This document shows, piece after piece, positions 41,701-48,986 of a stretch of 64,000 nucleotides of DNA (position 1 is its first letter; every line of letters starts with the position of its first letter). The stretch is taken from NCBI GenBank assembly GCA_029261715.1, contig JAJDAT010000049.1, positions 248,001 to 312,000 on the forward strand, read 5' to 3'. The translations under genes were made by a program, and so were the position numbers. Source of the DNA: Nitrospinia bacterium (GTDB lineage: Bacteria; Nitrospinota; Nitrospinia; Nitrospinales; JAJDAT01). Under the pieces are notes generated by a model that worked only from the letters and a program-made list of their open reading frames with translations, had not been told where the DNA came from and searched no databases.

Positions 41701-42183
41701 CTAAGGCTCGGTAATTGTAACAATCCCAGTATAGGGTTGAACCGTAATAGTATAAGTAACTGCATTTAGACCTAAATTAAGAGCCCATGCGGTCGCTCCA
41801 ATTTCAGGCTCTCCGTGTTTATTGAAGTAAAGCGAATTACTTGTTATGGAATTTACGGTAACCTCTGGGGCGAATTCTCTTAATTCTCCTAAGATACCAT
41901 TGGTATCAACTAAGTTATAAGTCCATTTACCACTTGGATCCTGGCTAAAAACAAGTCCTGCCTTGTTGGCTGCAGTTCCCATATTTCTAGACATCCCTAC
42001 TTCCTGCACCAGGCGAATATCAGATTCTAAAGCCTGCGCAGACAGCGTGGGATTAATAGATTCATTTTTGAAGTTAGGTACGGCAACTGCGGCAACAATA
42101 CCAGTCAACAAAACCACGATGATGATTTCCATCAACGTAAAGCCGTCGGATGCTTTTATTTTTTTATTTTCCAGAATTCTCAT
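41701..42183 (-). CDS. GspH/FimT-like prepilin
   Basis: A 160-residue prepilin with leader MRILENKKIKASDG and mature start FTLMEIIIVVLLTGIVAAVA; Glu5 is present. The region after the helix (LSAQALESDIRLVQEVGMSR) matches GspH/FimT minor pilins. An in-frame TTG at 42249 has been excluded as the start because it is the first three bases of the -35 element TTGACA. The ATG at 42183 leaves a leader RNA of about 30 bases. It is the first gene of the MSHA-like operon. No separate major pilin gene of the usual type was seen. Confidence 0.87.
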   Translation of the reverse strand: MRILENKKIKASDGFTLMEIIIVVLLTGIVAAVAVPNFKNESINPTLSAQALESDIRLVQEVGMSRNMGTAANKAGLVFSQDPSGKWTYNLVDTNGILGELREFAPEVTVNSITSNSLYFNKHGEPEIGATAWALNLGLNAVTYTITVQPYTGIVTITEP

Positions 42184-42220
42184 TTGGGAATCCAATTCAC
42201 ATTTTGTCTCTAAGTAAAAA

Positions 42221-42249
42221 ATTATAGGCTCAATGTTATAAGCTGTCAA
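42221..42249 (-). promoter_or_regulatory. Consensus sigma-70 promoter of the MSHA-like operon
   Basis: On the minus strand, TTGACA (42249-42244) and TATAAT (42226-42221) are separated by exactly 17 bases, a perfect match to the housekeeping consensus. The expected start is near 42214. This is unlike many pilin genes, which use sigma-54. Confidence 0.9.
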
Positions 42250-42525
42250 ATGCTTGATATCATTAAATTTACTGTTGTTTCTGAAATTGGTTGAAAAACG
42301 CTAAGTTAGACCAAGAAAAAAATAATTTTTTTTTAGCATTTTTTTTATTCTTACTTTAAGTATTTTAGGGTAACTCAAAAAAGTCCAGAGATTACAAAGG
42401 CTTTGGTGTTATTAAATTGTTTGATTTATGAATCTCTAGTCTTATAAGTCTACTTTAGGAGATAAATATAAGCTATAAAACTATTTTGCAAACTTGGAAA
42501 CAGTTGAAGAAAGGCGTGTATTTTC

Positions 42526-44085
42526 TTGATAAGCAATAAAATATCATTTCCATTTTATGGCAGAATTTTACTGACCAGCATTTCCTCTATACTTGCTTGG
42601 CTATTTTATCCAGGCGTAGAGGGGGAAGGTTTTTCTTTCTTAGCCTGGTTTGCAATGGTTCCGTGGGGTTTAGCGTTGGTTAATGCTAAACCAGCTGAAG
42701 GCGCAGTTTGTGGCTTTTTTTTCGCTTTTTTCGCTTTTTTTGCTATTTGTTCAGGGTTTATCAACGGGATAGAAAGTTGGCTTGAGTTTTCATTTGTTCT
42801 CACCGTATTATGGTATAGCTTAGTTTGCGCATTTCAGGCGATCCCTTATGCTTTGTTTGGTTGGTGCCAAGGCAAGTTTGGATGGTTAGGGAAACCTTTT
42901 GGCCCAATACGCGCCGCTGCATGTCATTGTTTGATTCTTGTGCTCGTCCCCGCCTTACTGCCAGGTAATATAACTCATGCTTTTTATAATTCTCCCCGTG
43001 TCATTCAAATTTTGGATTTGGGTGGAATTCCACTTTTGTTATTTACGATTATCTTGTCGAACTGGTTGGTCCTAGATTTAATCTTAAAGATAAAGAATAA
43101 ACAGAAACCAACAGGGGTTTTTATTTGCTTAGTATTACTTCATCTATTTATTTTAGGTTACGGTACTTTTCGGTTAGACCAGTTTCATAATCTAGAGAAG
43201 TCCGCAGATAAAAATCAGATCTTACGAGTTGAATCGATACAGCCCAATTTACCCATTCATTCGAATAAAACAGGAGTTGATTTATTAGACGTCGCCTTTG
43301 AGTTAACGGAAAAAAGCGCCGAAAGTAATCCTAAAGGGGAATTAGTGGTTTGGCCTGAAATTCCTTTAACGCCAACTTGCGATGATAGAGATTACCGGAA
43401 CAAGTTGAGCGCTTTGGCAAAAAAAATCAATCGTAGGATTTTAGCGCCTTGTACCTGGGTATTTAAAAAACCTTACCGTTATACAAATACTATGCGGATG
43501 ACATTGCCTTCGGGGGAATTTAGCAAAGAATATAATAAGATAATATTATTTCCTTTTGGAGAATACATCCCATTTGAGGACAAACTTCCTTTTTTGCGGA
43601 AATTATTTCAAAGGACCCGACATTATATTGCAGGAGAAGAACGTACAATATTCGACCTGAGCAAAGGAAAGAGAATAATACCGGTCATTTGTTATGAATC
43701 TGTTTTCACTGATCTAATTCGTGGATTTGTTGAGCAAGGGGGAAACGCGATCGTGAATATGTCTGATGACGCCTGGTTCGGGAAGAGCGGTCTTTCATTG
43801 ATTCATTTTTCATTAGCGGTCTTTCGCTCGGTAGAATATCGCGTGCCGATAGTTCGAGTCACAAACTCTGGGGTTGGGGCTTTTGTTAAAGCCACTGGAG
43901 AGATAATACCAGCGTCTGTAACACCTTTACTTAAGACTAAGACAACTTCATTTCCGTTATTTATTCCTAAAGATCGTTCAATTTACTTCTATACAGGCAA
44001 TATTTTCTTTTGGTTGTTATTAAGTTTATTTTGCGTGGATTTATTATGGAAACCAGCGCTTTGGATTTTCAATAAATCGTTATAA
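42526..44085 (+). CDS. lnt: Apolipoprotein N-acyltransferase Lnt
   Basis: A 519-residue protein with about six N-terminal membrane helices and a periplasmic nitrilase-type domain. The catalytic triad is visible: Glu278 (VVWPEIPLTPT), Lys338 (YNKIILFPFGEYIPF) and Cys389 (PVICYESVF). Lnt adds the third acyl chain to lipoproteins, needed for their export to the outer membrane. This fits the several lipoproteins in the window. The TTG start follows AAGG by 11 bases, so the exact start is less sure. It is divergent from the pilin operon. Confidence 0.95.
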   Translation: MISNKISFPFYGRILLTSISSILAWLFYPGVEGEGFSFLAWFAMVPWGLALVNAKPAEGAVCGFFFAFFAFFAICSGFINGIESWLEFSFVLTVLWYSLVCAFQAIPYALFGWCQGKFGWLGKPFGPIRAAACHCLILVLVPALLPGNITHAFYNSPRVIQILDLGGIPLLLFTIILSNWLVLDLILKIKNKQKPTGVFICLVLLHLFILGYGTFRLDQFHNLEKSADKNQILRVESIQPNLPIHSNKTGVDLLDVAFELTEKSAESNPKGELVVWPEIPLTPTCDDRDYRNKLSALAKKINRRILAPCTWVFKKPYRYTNTMRMTLPSGEFSKEYNKIILFPFGEYIPFEDKLPFLRKLFQRTRHYIAGEERTIFDLSKGKRIIPVICYESVFTDLIRGFVEQGGNAIVNMSDDAWFGKSGLSLIHFSLAVFRSVEYRVPIVRVTNSGVGAFVKATGEIIPASVTPLLKTKTTSFPLFIPKDRSIYFYTGNIFFWLLLSLFCVDLLWKPALWIFNKSL

Positions 44086-44197
44086 GGTTTTTGGGGAATT
44101 TGAATTTAAATATTTTTTCTTTATATTGAGTTTAAATCGGGCACTCGAAATTCTTTGAAAAACGGCATATTAATCCAAAACGACTAATAAAGTTTGA

Positions 44198-44212
44198 TAA
44201 AAGGTTGTTTTT
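44198..44212 (+). repeat. Shared 15-base upstream element, copy 1
   Basis: TAAAAGGTTGTTTTT occurs here and again at 45583-45597, upstream of the two paralogous Asp-Lys protein genes. It lies 64 bases before the first start codon. It may be a remnant of the duplication or a common regulatory site. Confidence 0.4.
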
Positions 44213-44275
44213 CAAAAGACTTAGGGATAGATTAATAGTAAGAAAAAACCTAATATTCAAATTGTGATAAGGCCA

Positions 44276-45475
44276 ATGAAAAATAAGCCCCTCGAAAATA
44301 ACAAGATAAAATTTGTTTTTAAGGATTCCCAATCTTTAAAAGCTTTGGGTTTTAGCTTGTTTTTTGCGCTGGCTTTATTGTTACCTAATCCTATAAGCAA
44401 TAATTTTGTCGGCAAGGCATATGCCGGAGGAGGAGACCCTTCGCCATCTCCGTCACCATCTCCGTCGCCTTCACCATCGCCATCTCCGTCACCATCGCCA
44501 ACTATTGATGAGTGTGAATTAGGTAGTTCAAATTCATGGAATTATGATTGGGATAATTGTTCTCGGTCTATCGATTGCGATTCTATCAATACCTTGAAAA
44601 TGCGTTACGACGAGCAGTTCACCGCTACCAATTTTCCGGCTCCCAATATAACCGTTACAGGGAAGGATGCAGGAGATAGTTGTACGATTGATGTTAATTT
44701 AACAAAAGTTTCCGGTGGAGATGATTGTGGGTATGCTTTATATAAGAGTGGCAGCACACAACTGAAGATAAATACGAAAGTAATTAATGGAGCTACTGAT
44801 TGTGAAATAAGGATTAATGTGACAGCTCCTAAGACAACGCATTTGGGTGTCAGCTCAGATACTAGCGAGTGGGGTTTTGGTATTCGGGCTAATAAGGCAT
44901 GGGCCTCTGTTGAAGGAATGAAAGGTTTTGTATCAGTACATTCAACAACAGGCGATTTACGAGCAGATGTTACTTCCGATAACGTTTTTATGACCTCAGT
45001 GACCGGAAACTTATGGGCCATAGGTTTAACCCAAAAAGCTGAATTAAGAACTTGTTCTGATATTAGAGCTGAATATTGCTCAATTCCAAGCGGATCTAAC
45101 TATCTAAGGGTAGATACGAAGAGAGCGGGGAATGGCGTTCGTAATAGCGGGACTACATGTAGCGTTGGCGATTCAGATAAGGATAAAGACAAAGACAAGG
45201 ATAAAGACAAAGACAAAGACAAGGATAAAGACAAGGATAAAGACAAAGACGACGATGAGGATGAAGATGAAGAAGATCCTCATGGAAATATAGACGCTCA
45301 ATATATTCCTACGACAGCCTTCAAAGAAGAGTTGAGTGTTGACTTAACCAAATATCGCAACGATATTGGAAATTGCCCAGGATGCTCCTATAAATTGGAC
45401 GCGGACAGTTTGGGTCATGTATATGTTATTAAGAAAAATGTTCCGTCTGGTACGACGAACATTTGCGCTTACTAA
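44276..45475 (+). CDS. Exported protein with Pro-Ser and Asp-Lys tracts, copy 1
   Basis: A 399-residue protein of no recognised family, with a signal peptide (ALGFSLFFALALLLPNPISN). After it come a Pro-Ser repeat (about residues 53-75), then a Cys-containing beta-rich domain (VDCD-like opening CDSINTLKMRYDEQF, NLTKVSG) and a part with SVHSTTGDLRADVTSDNVFM resembling DUF4097-type beta-solenoid adhesins. A tract of twelve Asp-Lys pairs, an Asp/Glu run and a conserved C-terminal domain (VDLTKYRNDIGNCPGCSYKL, LGHVYVIKKNVPSGTT) complete it. ATG 44276 is chosen over GTG 44264 because of its AAGG. It is paralogous to the next gene. A surface or matrix role is inference. Confidence 0.75.
   Translation: MKNKPLENNKIKFVFKDSQSLKALGFSLFFALALLLPNPISNNFVGKAYAGGGDPSPSPSPSPSPSPSPSPSPSPTIDECELGSSNSWNYDWDNCSRSIDCDSINTLKMRYDEQFTATNFPAPNITVTGKDAGDSCTIDVNLTKVSGGDDCGYALYKSGSTQLKINTKVINGATDCEIRINVTAPKTTHLGVSSDTSEWGFGIRANKAWASVEGMKGFVSVHSTTGDLRADVTSDNVFMTSVTGNLWAIGLTQKAELRTCSDIRAEYCSIPSGSNYLRVDTKRAGNGVRNSGTTCSVGDSDKDKDKDKDKDKDKDKDKDKDKDKDDDEDEDEEDPHGNIDAQYIPTTAFKEELSVDLTKYRNDIGNCPGCSYKLDADSLGHVYVIKKNVPSGTTNICAY
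45176..45280 (+). repeat. (Asp-Lys)12 plus acidic codon repeat
   Basis: Twelve consecutive GAY-AAR codon pairs run from 45176 to 45247, followed by GAY/GAR codons to about 45280. Third positions vary (gat/gac, aaa/aag), so the amino-acid pattern is better kept than the DNA pattern. This suggests selection on the peptide as well as slippage. Confidence 0.85.
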
Positions 45476-45787
45476 TTTCCCCCTTCCTTTAATTTTCAAA
45501 AAAGCTTATTGAGCTTCTTTTTCCTCTCAATAGATCTCTTCTGAAAAAGATTGAAAATCCTGTAGTTAAGCTAAATAATTTGTAAAAGGTTGTTTTTGAA
45601 TGCTTTGAAGCGTAAATTATAGTGAACTCTGATTTCTATTTAATAGACTCAATCGAATTCTTATGAATAAGATAGAGGTTGGTATAGGATGGATTCCTGG
45701 TTTCTTGGTTAAATTATTTTCAAAATAATATGGCCTACAGAGTGTCCCAATAAATCTTTAAATTTAAAATAATTTAGGTATTAAGCG
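45476..45787. other. Intergenic gap between the paralogous genes
   Basis: A 312-base AT-rich gap. It contains a short hairpin (AAGCT/AGCTT, 45502-45516) followed by TTTTT that may terminate the first gene, and the second copy of the 15-base element (45583-45597). No gene is seen; a promoter for the second gene is likely but not clear. Confidence 0.4.
45583..45597 (+). repeat. Shared 15-base upstream element, copy 2
   Basis: TAAAAGGTTGTTTTT, identical to 44198-44212. It lies 191 bases before the start of the second paralogue, against 64 bases for the first, so spacing is not kept. Confidence 0.4.
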
Positions 45788-46852
45788 ATGAATCAAATAT
45801 CAAAATACATTAAAACGCTTGTTCGGATTTTTTCATTTTGTGTCGTGGCAATATCATTGCTTTTTATCCCTCTGAATTTTTCGTTAGTTAGTGAAGCGCA
45901 AGCCGTAGATTGTGAAATAGGATCATGGGAATATGACTGGAGTAGCTGCACGGTGTCGGTTGATTGCGATTCAATCAATCGACTAAGAGTTATTTACAAC
46001 GTGCAATTTACTGCAACTGATTATTCAGCTCCGAATATTTTTGTGGAAGGAAAAGACACTCCAGATGAATGTACTTTTGATTTTAATTTAACGAAAGTGA
46101 CTGGAGACGACGATTGTGCCTATAAGATTTATAAAGATAGTAGTGACAGCAGACTGAATTTGAATACCAAGCGTCGAAACGGGGCTACCAATTGCGAAAT
46201 TAGAGCGAATATTACAGCCCCTCGAACTATGAAAATAAATAATATTACCGCGAATAAGGCTTGGGCGTCCGTTGAAGGAATGACAAATGAAGTTATTGCT
46301 AAGTCTACCACGGGAGATCTTCGAGCCGATGTTACCTCTAATAAGGTAGTTTTATTATCTGAAACCGGTAATCTATGGGCTTCTGGCTTAAAAAAGACAG
46401 CAACGTTAAGGACTTGTTCGGATATACGAGCATTTTATTGTGTGATTCCGACTACGAATCATTCTCTTATAACTAATACAAAAATATCTGGGACACAGCT
46501 TGCTTGTGTTGTAGAAGATTCCGATAAAGACAAAGACAAAGATTCAGACAAAGACAAGGATTCAGACAAAGACAAGGATAAGGACAAAGACAAAGATTCA
46601 GACAAAGATAAGGACAAAGACAAGGATAAGGACGAGGATGAAGACGAAGAAGACAGTCACGGAAATATAGACGTCCAGTTTCTTCCAACAACTGAATTTA
46701 GAGAAGTCCTGGATGTAGATTTAACCAAATATCGTAATGATATGAGTAACTGTCCTACCTGTAGGTTTAAATATAAACCAAGCAGTTTGGGGCATGTTTA
46801 TGTCATTGAGAAAAATGTTCCAGCCGGAACCACAAACGATTGCCCATATTAA
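45788..46852 (+). CDS. Exported protein with Asp-Lys/Asp-Ser tract, copy 2
   Basis: A 354-residue paralogue of the preceding protein. Signal peptide (VVAISLLFIPLNFSLVSEAQA) and no Pro-Ser repeat. The Cys-rich N domain (VDCDSINRLRVIYNVQF), the solenoid-like part (IAKSTTGDLRADVTSNKVVL, SETGNLWASGL), the CSDIRA motif and the C-terminal domain (VDLTKYRNDMSNCPTCRFKY) are well conserved. The charged tract is built as Asp-Ser followed by 3, 2, 5 and 5 Asp-Lys pairs, then Asp/Glu. Both end in a lone Cys plus Pro/Ala-Tyr. No family is recognised. Regular Asp spacing might bind calcium, but the Gly expected of true calcium loops is missing. Confidence 0.75.
   Translation: MNQISKYIKTLVRIFSFCVVAISLLFIPLNFSLVSEAQAVDCEIGSWEYDWSSCTVSVDCDSINRLRVIYNVQFTATDYSAPNIFVEGKDTPDECTFDFNLTKVTGDDDCAYKIYKDSSDSRLNLNTKRRNGATNCEIRANITAPRTMKINNITANKAWASVEGMTNEVIAKSTTGDLRADVTSNKVVLLSETGNLWASGLKKTATLRTCSDIRAFYCVIPTTNHSLITNTKISGTQLACVVEDSDKDKDKDSDKDKDSDKDKDKDKDKDSDKDKDKDKDKDEDEDEEDSHGNIDVQFLPTTEFREVLDVDLTKYRNDMSNCPTCRFKYKPSSLGHVYVIEKNVPAGTTNDCPY
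46517..46656 (+). repeat. Asp-Ser/Asp-Lys codon repeat
   Basis: Four blocks open with an Asp-Ser pair and continue with 3, 2, 5 and 5 Asp-Lys pairs, then Asp/Glu codons. An 18-base unit (gattcagacaaagacaag) recurs, so this copy shows more DNA-level duplication than copy 1. Confidence 0.85.
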
Positions 46853-47051
46853 AATACTTATAAAGATTTAAATATTAAATCGAATTCAATAAAAAAATTT
46901 AGCTGGAGAGTTTTTATTGGATTTTTGACGATCTATCAACTTCACGTTTCCGCATTTGATTCAGAGGTAGAAGAATTCAAAAACTATAAAAACGCAGTAA
47001 CCATCGATAGACCATTCTCCAGTAGCTGCACACTGTGTACTACAAAAATAG

Positions 47052-47783
47052 TTATAACTTCACCCCTTCAATAATTGATATTGCATCTTCAATGCTAACA
47101 ATTGGTAAGGAAGCTACTTCTTTCACGAACCTATCGAATTCAGCATCTAATAACTCACTAGACATATCGGGTATATTGTACTTCTCTGCAGTTTTCCTCA
47201 GTAAACCGACGCCGTGATCAATTTCAATTATTTTAAATTCAAGCCCATTTGCTTTACTTAACTCTACGGCTGCCTTCCAACAATCTCCAGTCCATACATT
47301 TTGCAACCGTGGCACATGGTGCTCCTTCCAAGACGACGGTGAAAAGTCGTGGAAAGCTATCCACCCCCCCTTATTCAGAGCTTCGAGTGCATTAATTGCG
47401 TCGCGCCGAACTTGCTGATACTCGTGTAATCCATCAATAAACACAACATCAAACGATTCACTATTCTGCATAAAAAAGTCATCAGATGTCATTCGGTGTG
47501 TCCCACCTGTAGCAGGATCAACCCCAACTTTGTTCTTTACAGCAACTGAGTCAAACAGGGAATTCGTCTCACACCCAATCTCTAAGTACTTTGAATTCCA
47601 TCCATGAGTTTTCGATATAAGAAAATTAACAATAGCGATTCTATTAAAATTCTTTTCTTTCCAAGCCCAATTAAATGTCTTATCGCAGGCATGATGTTTA
47701 TACTTCGCTTCGATAAGCTTATAACTCAGATGAGTTGGAATTAAATTGACAGAAAAGTTAAACAATTTTCTTGTGATACTCAT
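47052..47783 (-). CDS. Class I SAM-dependent methyltransferase (Methyltransf_24 type)
   Basis: A 243-residue protein with a Rossmann methyltransferase core: motif I YLEIGCETNSLFDSV, an acidic strand end (KVGVDPATGGTH), VVFIDGLHEYQQVRRDAINA (motif III/IV with Asp-Gly-Leu-His) and GGWIAFHDFSP. FIDGLH...HD is characteristic of the Methyltransf_24 group, often found in glycan, surface and antibiotic loci. AAGGAAG precedes the ATG. The gene lies in an accessory patch beside decayed genes, on the strand opposite the Asp-Lys proteins, so it may be a recent arrival. The acceptor is unknown. Confidence 0.8.
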   Translation of the reverse strand: MSITRKLFNFSVNLIPTHLSYKLIEAKYKHHACDKTFNWAWKEKNFNRIAIVNFLISKTHGWNSKYLEIGCETNSLFDSVAVKNKVGVDPATGGTHRMTSDDFFMQNSESFDVVFIDGLHEYQQVRRDAINALEALNKGGWIAFHDFSPSSWKEHHVPRLQNVWTGDCWKAAVELSKANGLEFKIIEIDHGVGLLRKTAEKYNIPDMSSELLDAEFDRFVKEVASLPIVSIEDAISIIEGVKL

Positions 47784-47954
47784 TTTTTCTTCCTTCCCTC
47801 AATCAAAGTATCCTTCAAGGGCCCAGCAGTAATCTTAAATTCTTTTCAAAGCTCATGTACTTGCTTGATGACAGTTTGACGCTCACGTTTCTTAGCTTCT
47901 GCCATCTGTGCTTCAAGTTGTTATTTTTGCTTTCAGTTTTTCATATCTTTTCAT
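47780..47954 (-). pseudogene. Remnant of an H-NS-family gene
   Basis: Reading leftward from an ATG at 47954 gives MKRYEKLKAKI, a stop, and then, one frame over from about 47923, LEAQMAEAKKRERQTVIKQV followed by HEL, an in-frame TGA at 47848-47846, and KEFKITAGPLKD. This is the central part of H-NS histone-like proteins (EAxxAEARKxER...IxELxxEFxxTAxDL). The C-terminal DNA-binding motif is missing, replaced by the methyltransferase start, which overlaps the final stop. One frameshift plus one nonsense codon indicate a dead gene. The assignment is by eye. Confidence 0.5.
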
Positions 47955-48530
47955 TTCAACAACTTCCGTTAGTTCAGTCTCAATATATATACTAATGTTA
48001 TTGCCAATTATGTTCCAGCACGTTTTTTTGCTGTCTATAGATGTGTTAGGGACCTGTTATAGATTATTTCAACCAGGTTTCGCTATACCAGTACTTCGTT
48101 CTTTCAAATATGTAGGTATACGCAAAGGAAGGGAACTGTTTGATTTTGATACGTTTTCGCTTTTTTTCAGTCGTCGTGTTGATTTGGTAACGGTGGAGTG
48201 AATTTGATTGGCTTTAGTACTGGCGGTTTATTCTACGGTTCTTTCCCTTTTTCTTCAGTTGTGGGTTTACTGCGAGTGCGGAGGCTTTTGCGTGTGTATT
48301 TACGCTTGTTGTTCAGCCACATTCTAAAGCGCCAATAGGGACTTTTTTTGTAGACGAAGGTTTCATCAGAGGGGGGGCTTTATTGCAGTTCTACCTTTTA
48401 AAAGCCAGTTCTTACGCTTTACTTTACTATGCGTTTTAATAGTTACAGTTTTGTGTGATTTTTTGTGTAACGCTATGAGAAAAGTTTTATAGAAAACGGT
48501 AGGAGCTTTGGGTGGCAAGTTTGATGAGAA
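47955..48530. other. Gene-poor accessory stretch
   Basis: About 575 bases hold only the frameshifted remnant at 48233-48486 and a doubtful 97-codon plus-strand frame (47908-48201) that overlaps the H-NS remnant. Base composition is more GC-rich and less T-run-dominated than nearby gaps, which fits decayed foreign genes. No terminal inverted repeats or transposase motifs were seen. Confidence 0.4.
48233..48486 (-). pseudogene. Frameshifted small basic protein remnant
   Basis: Two good reading frames join if one base is skipped at a run of seven C on the minus strand (48377-48371). The first gives KRKNWLLKGRTAIKPP, the second continues SDETFVYKKSPYWRFRMWLN and then a basic Lys/Arg-rich stretch, ending at a stop at 48235-48233. 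No ATG, GTG or TTG is available at the 5' end before the stop at 48489-48487, so it is probably a decayed gene. No family is recognised. Confidence 0.4.
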
Positions 48531-48851
48531 CTAGTTTTCTGGGCATTTATAAATTTCAAAATCGATTACAGCCACAAGACCTGGATATCCTAAATTCATT
48601 ACGTATGCATTGCCACCTTGTGCTGCGACCTTATTTTTCATTGCTATCGTTGTTTTTCTAAAATCGCTTGCTTTTCCCATTGAGACAAAACCTGCCGAAT
48701 TAACACTATCTGAACCTAAAAACTTACATTTATTTTTCCAGTCTGGTTGGATTTCTCGAACCATTCTACCTTGTGGAGATAAAGTGGCGCTAGCGCATCC
48801 GGTAATCATAAAACTTATTGTAATAAGAAATAATAGAAGTTTTTTAACCAA
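48531..48851 (-). CDS. DUF4156-type lipoprotein
   Basis: A 106-residue lipoprotein. The leader ends in the lipobox MITGC. The mature part has CKFLGSDSVNSAG and KNKVAAQGGNAYVMNLGY, the pattern of the DUF4156 family (small Gram-negative lipoproteins of unknown function, related to RcsF-like cysteine-containing folds). The TTG start is well supported: AGGAGG lies 6 bases upstream. It is separated from guaA by 135 bases on the same strand. Confidence 0.8.
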   Translation of the reverse strand: MVKKLLLFLITISFMITGCASATLSPQGRMVREIQPDWKNKCKFLGSDSVNSAGFVSMGKASDFRKTTIAMKNKVAAQGGNAYVMNLGYPGLVAVIDFEIYKCPEN

Positions 48852-48986
48852 TTTTACCTCCTAATGATTGTTTATTAGTAAATAACTTGCTCTTATCCTG
48901 TGTTTTCCGAAAAAGAGCATAAAAATTTCCAGTAGCCAAGTTGGTCTAATTTATTGAGATTTATTATTTTTTGAGGCAGAAAAAAA

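Noticed and set aside
44605-45021. 138-codon minus-strand frame
   Set aside because: It is antisense to the first Asp-Lys protein gene, whose paralogue conserves the plus-strand reading.
45170-46656. Calcium-binding thrombospondin-3 or EF-hand-like repeats in the Asp-Lys tracts
   Set aside because: The alternating Asp spacing is suggestive, but the Gly and periodic Cys or hydrophobic residues of true calcium loops are missing.
46473-46691. Minus-strand frame rich in Cys and Leu
   Set aside because: It is the complement of the Asp-Lys codon repeat; the periodic Cys-Leu pattern comes from the repeat itself.
46919-47074. Short plus-strand frame containing EFKNYKNAVTIDRP
   Set aside because: It runs into the 3' end of the methyltransferase gene on the other strand, lacks a convincing start and has no repeat or family pattern.
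47908-48201. 97-codon plus-strand frame with hydrophobic residues
   Set aside because: It overlaps the H-NS remnant, has no ribosome site and looks like chance reading of decayed sequence.
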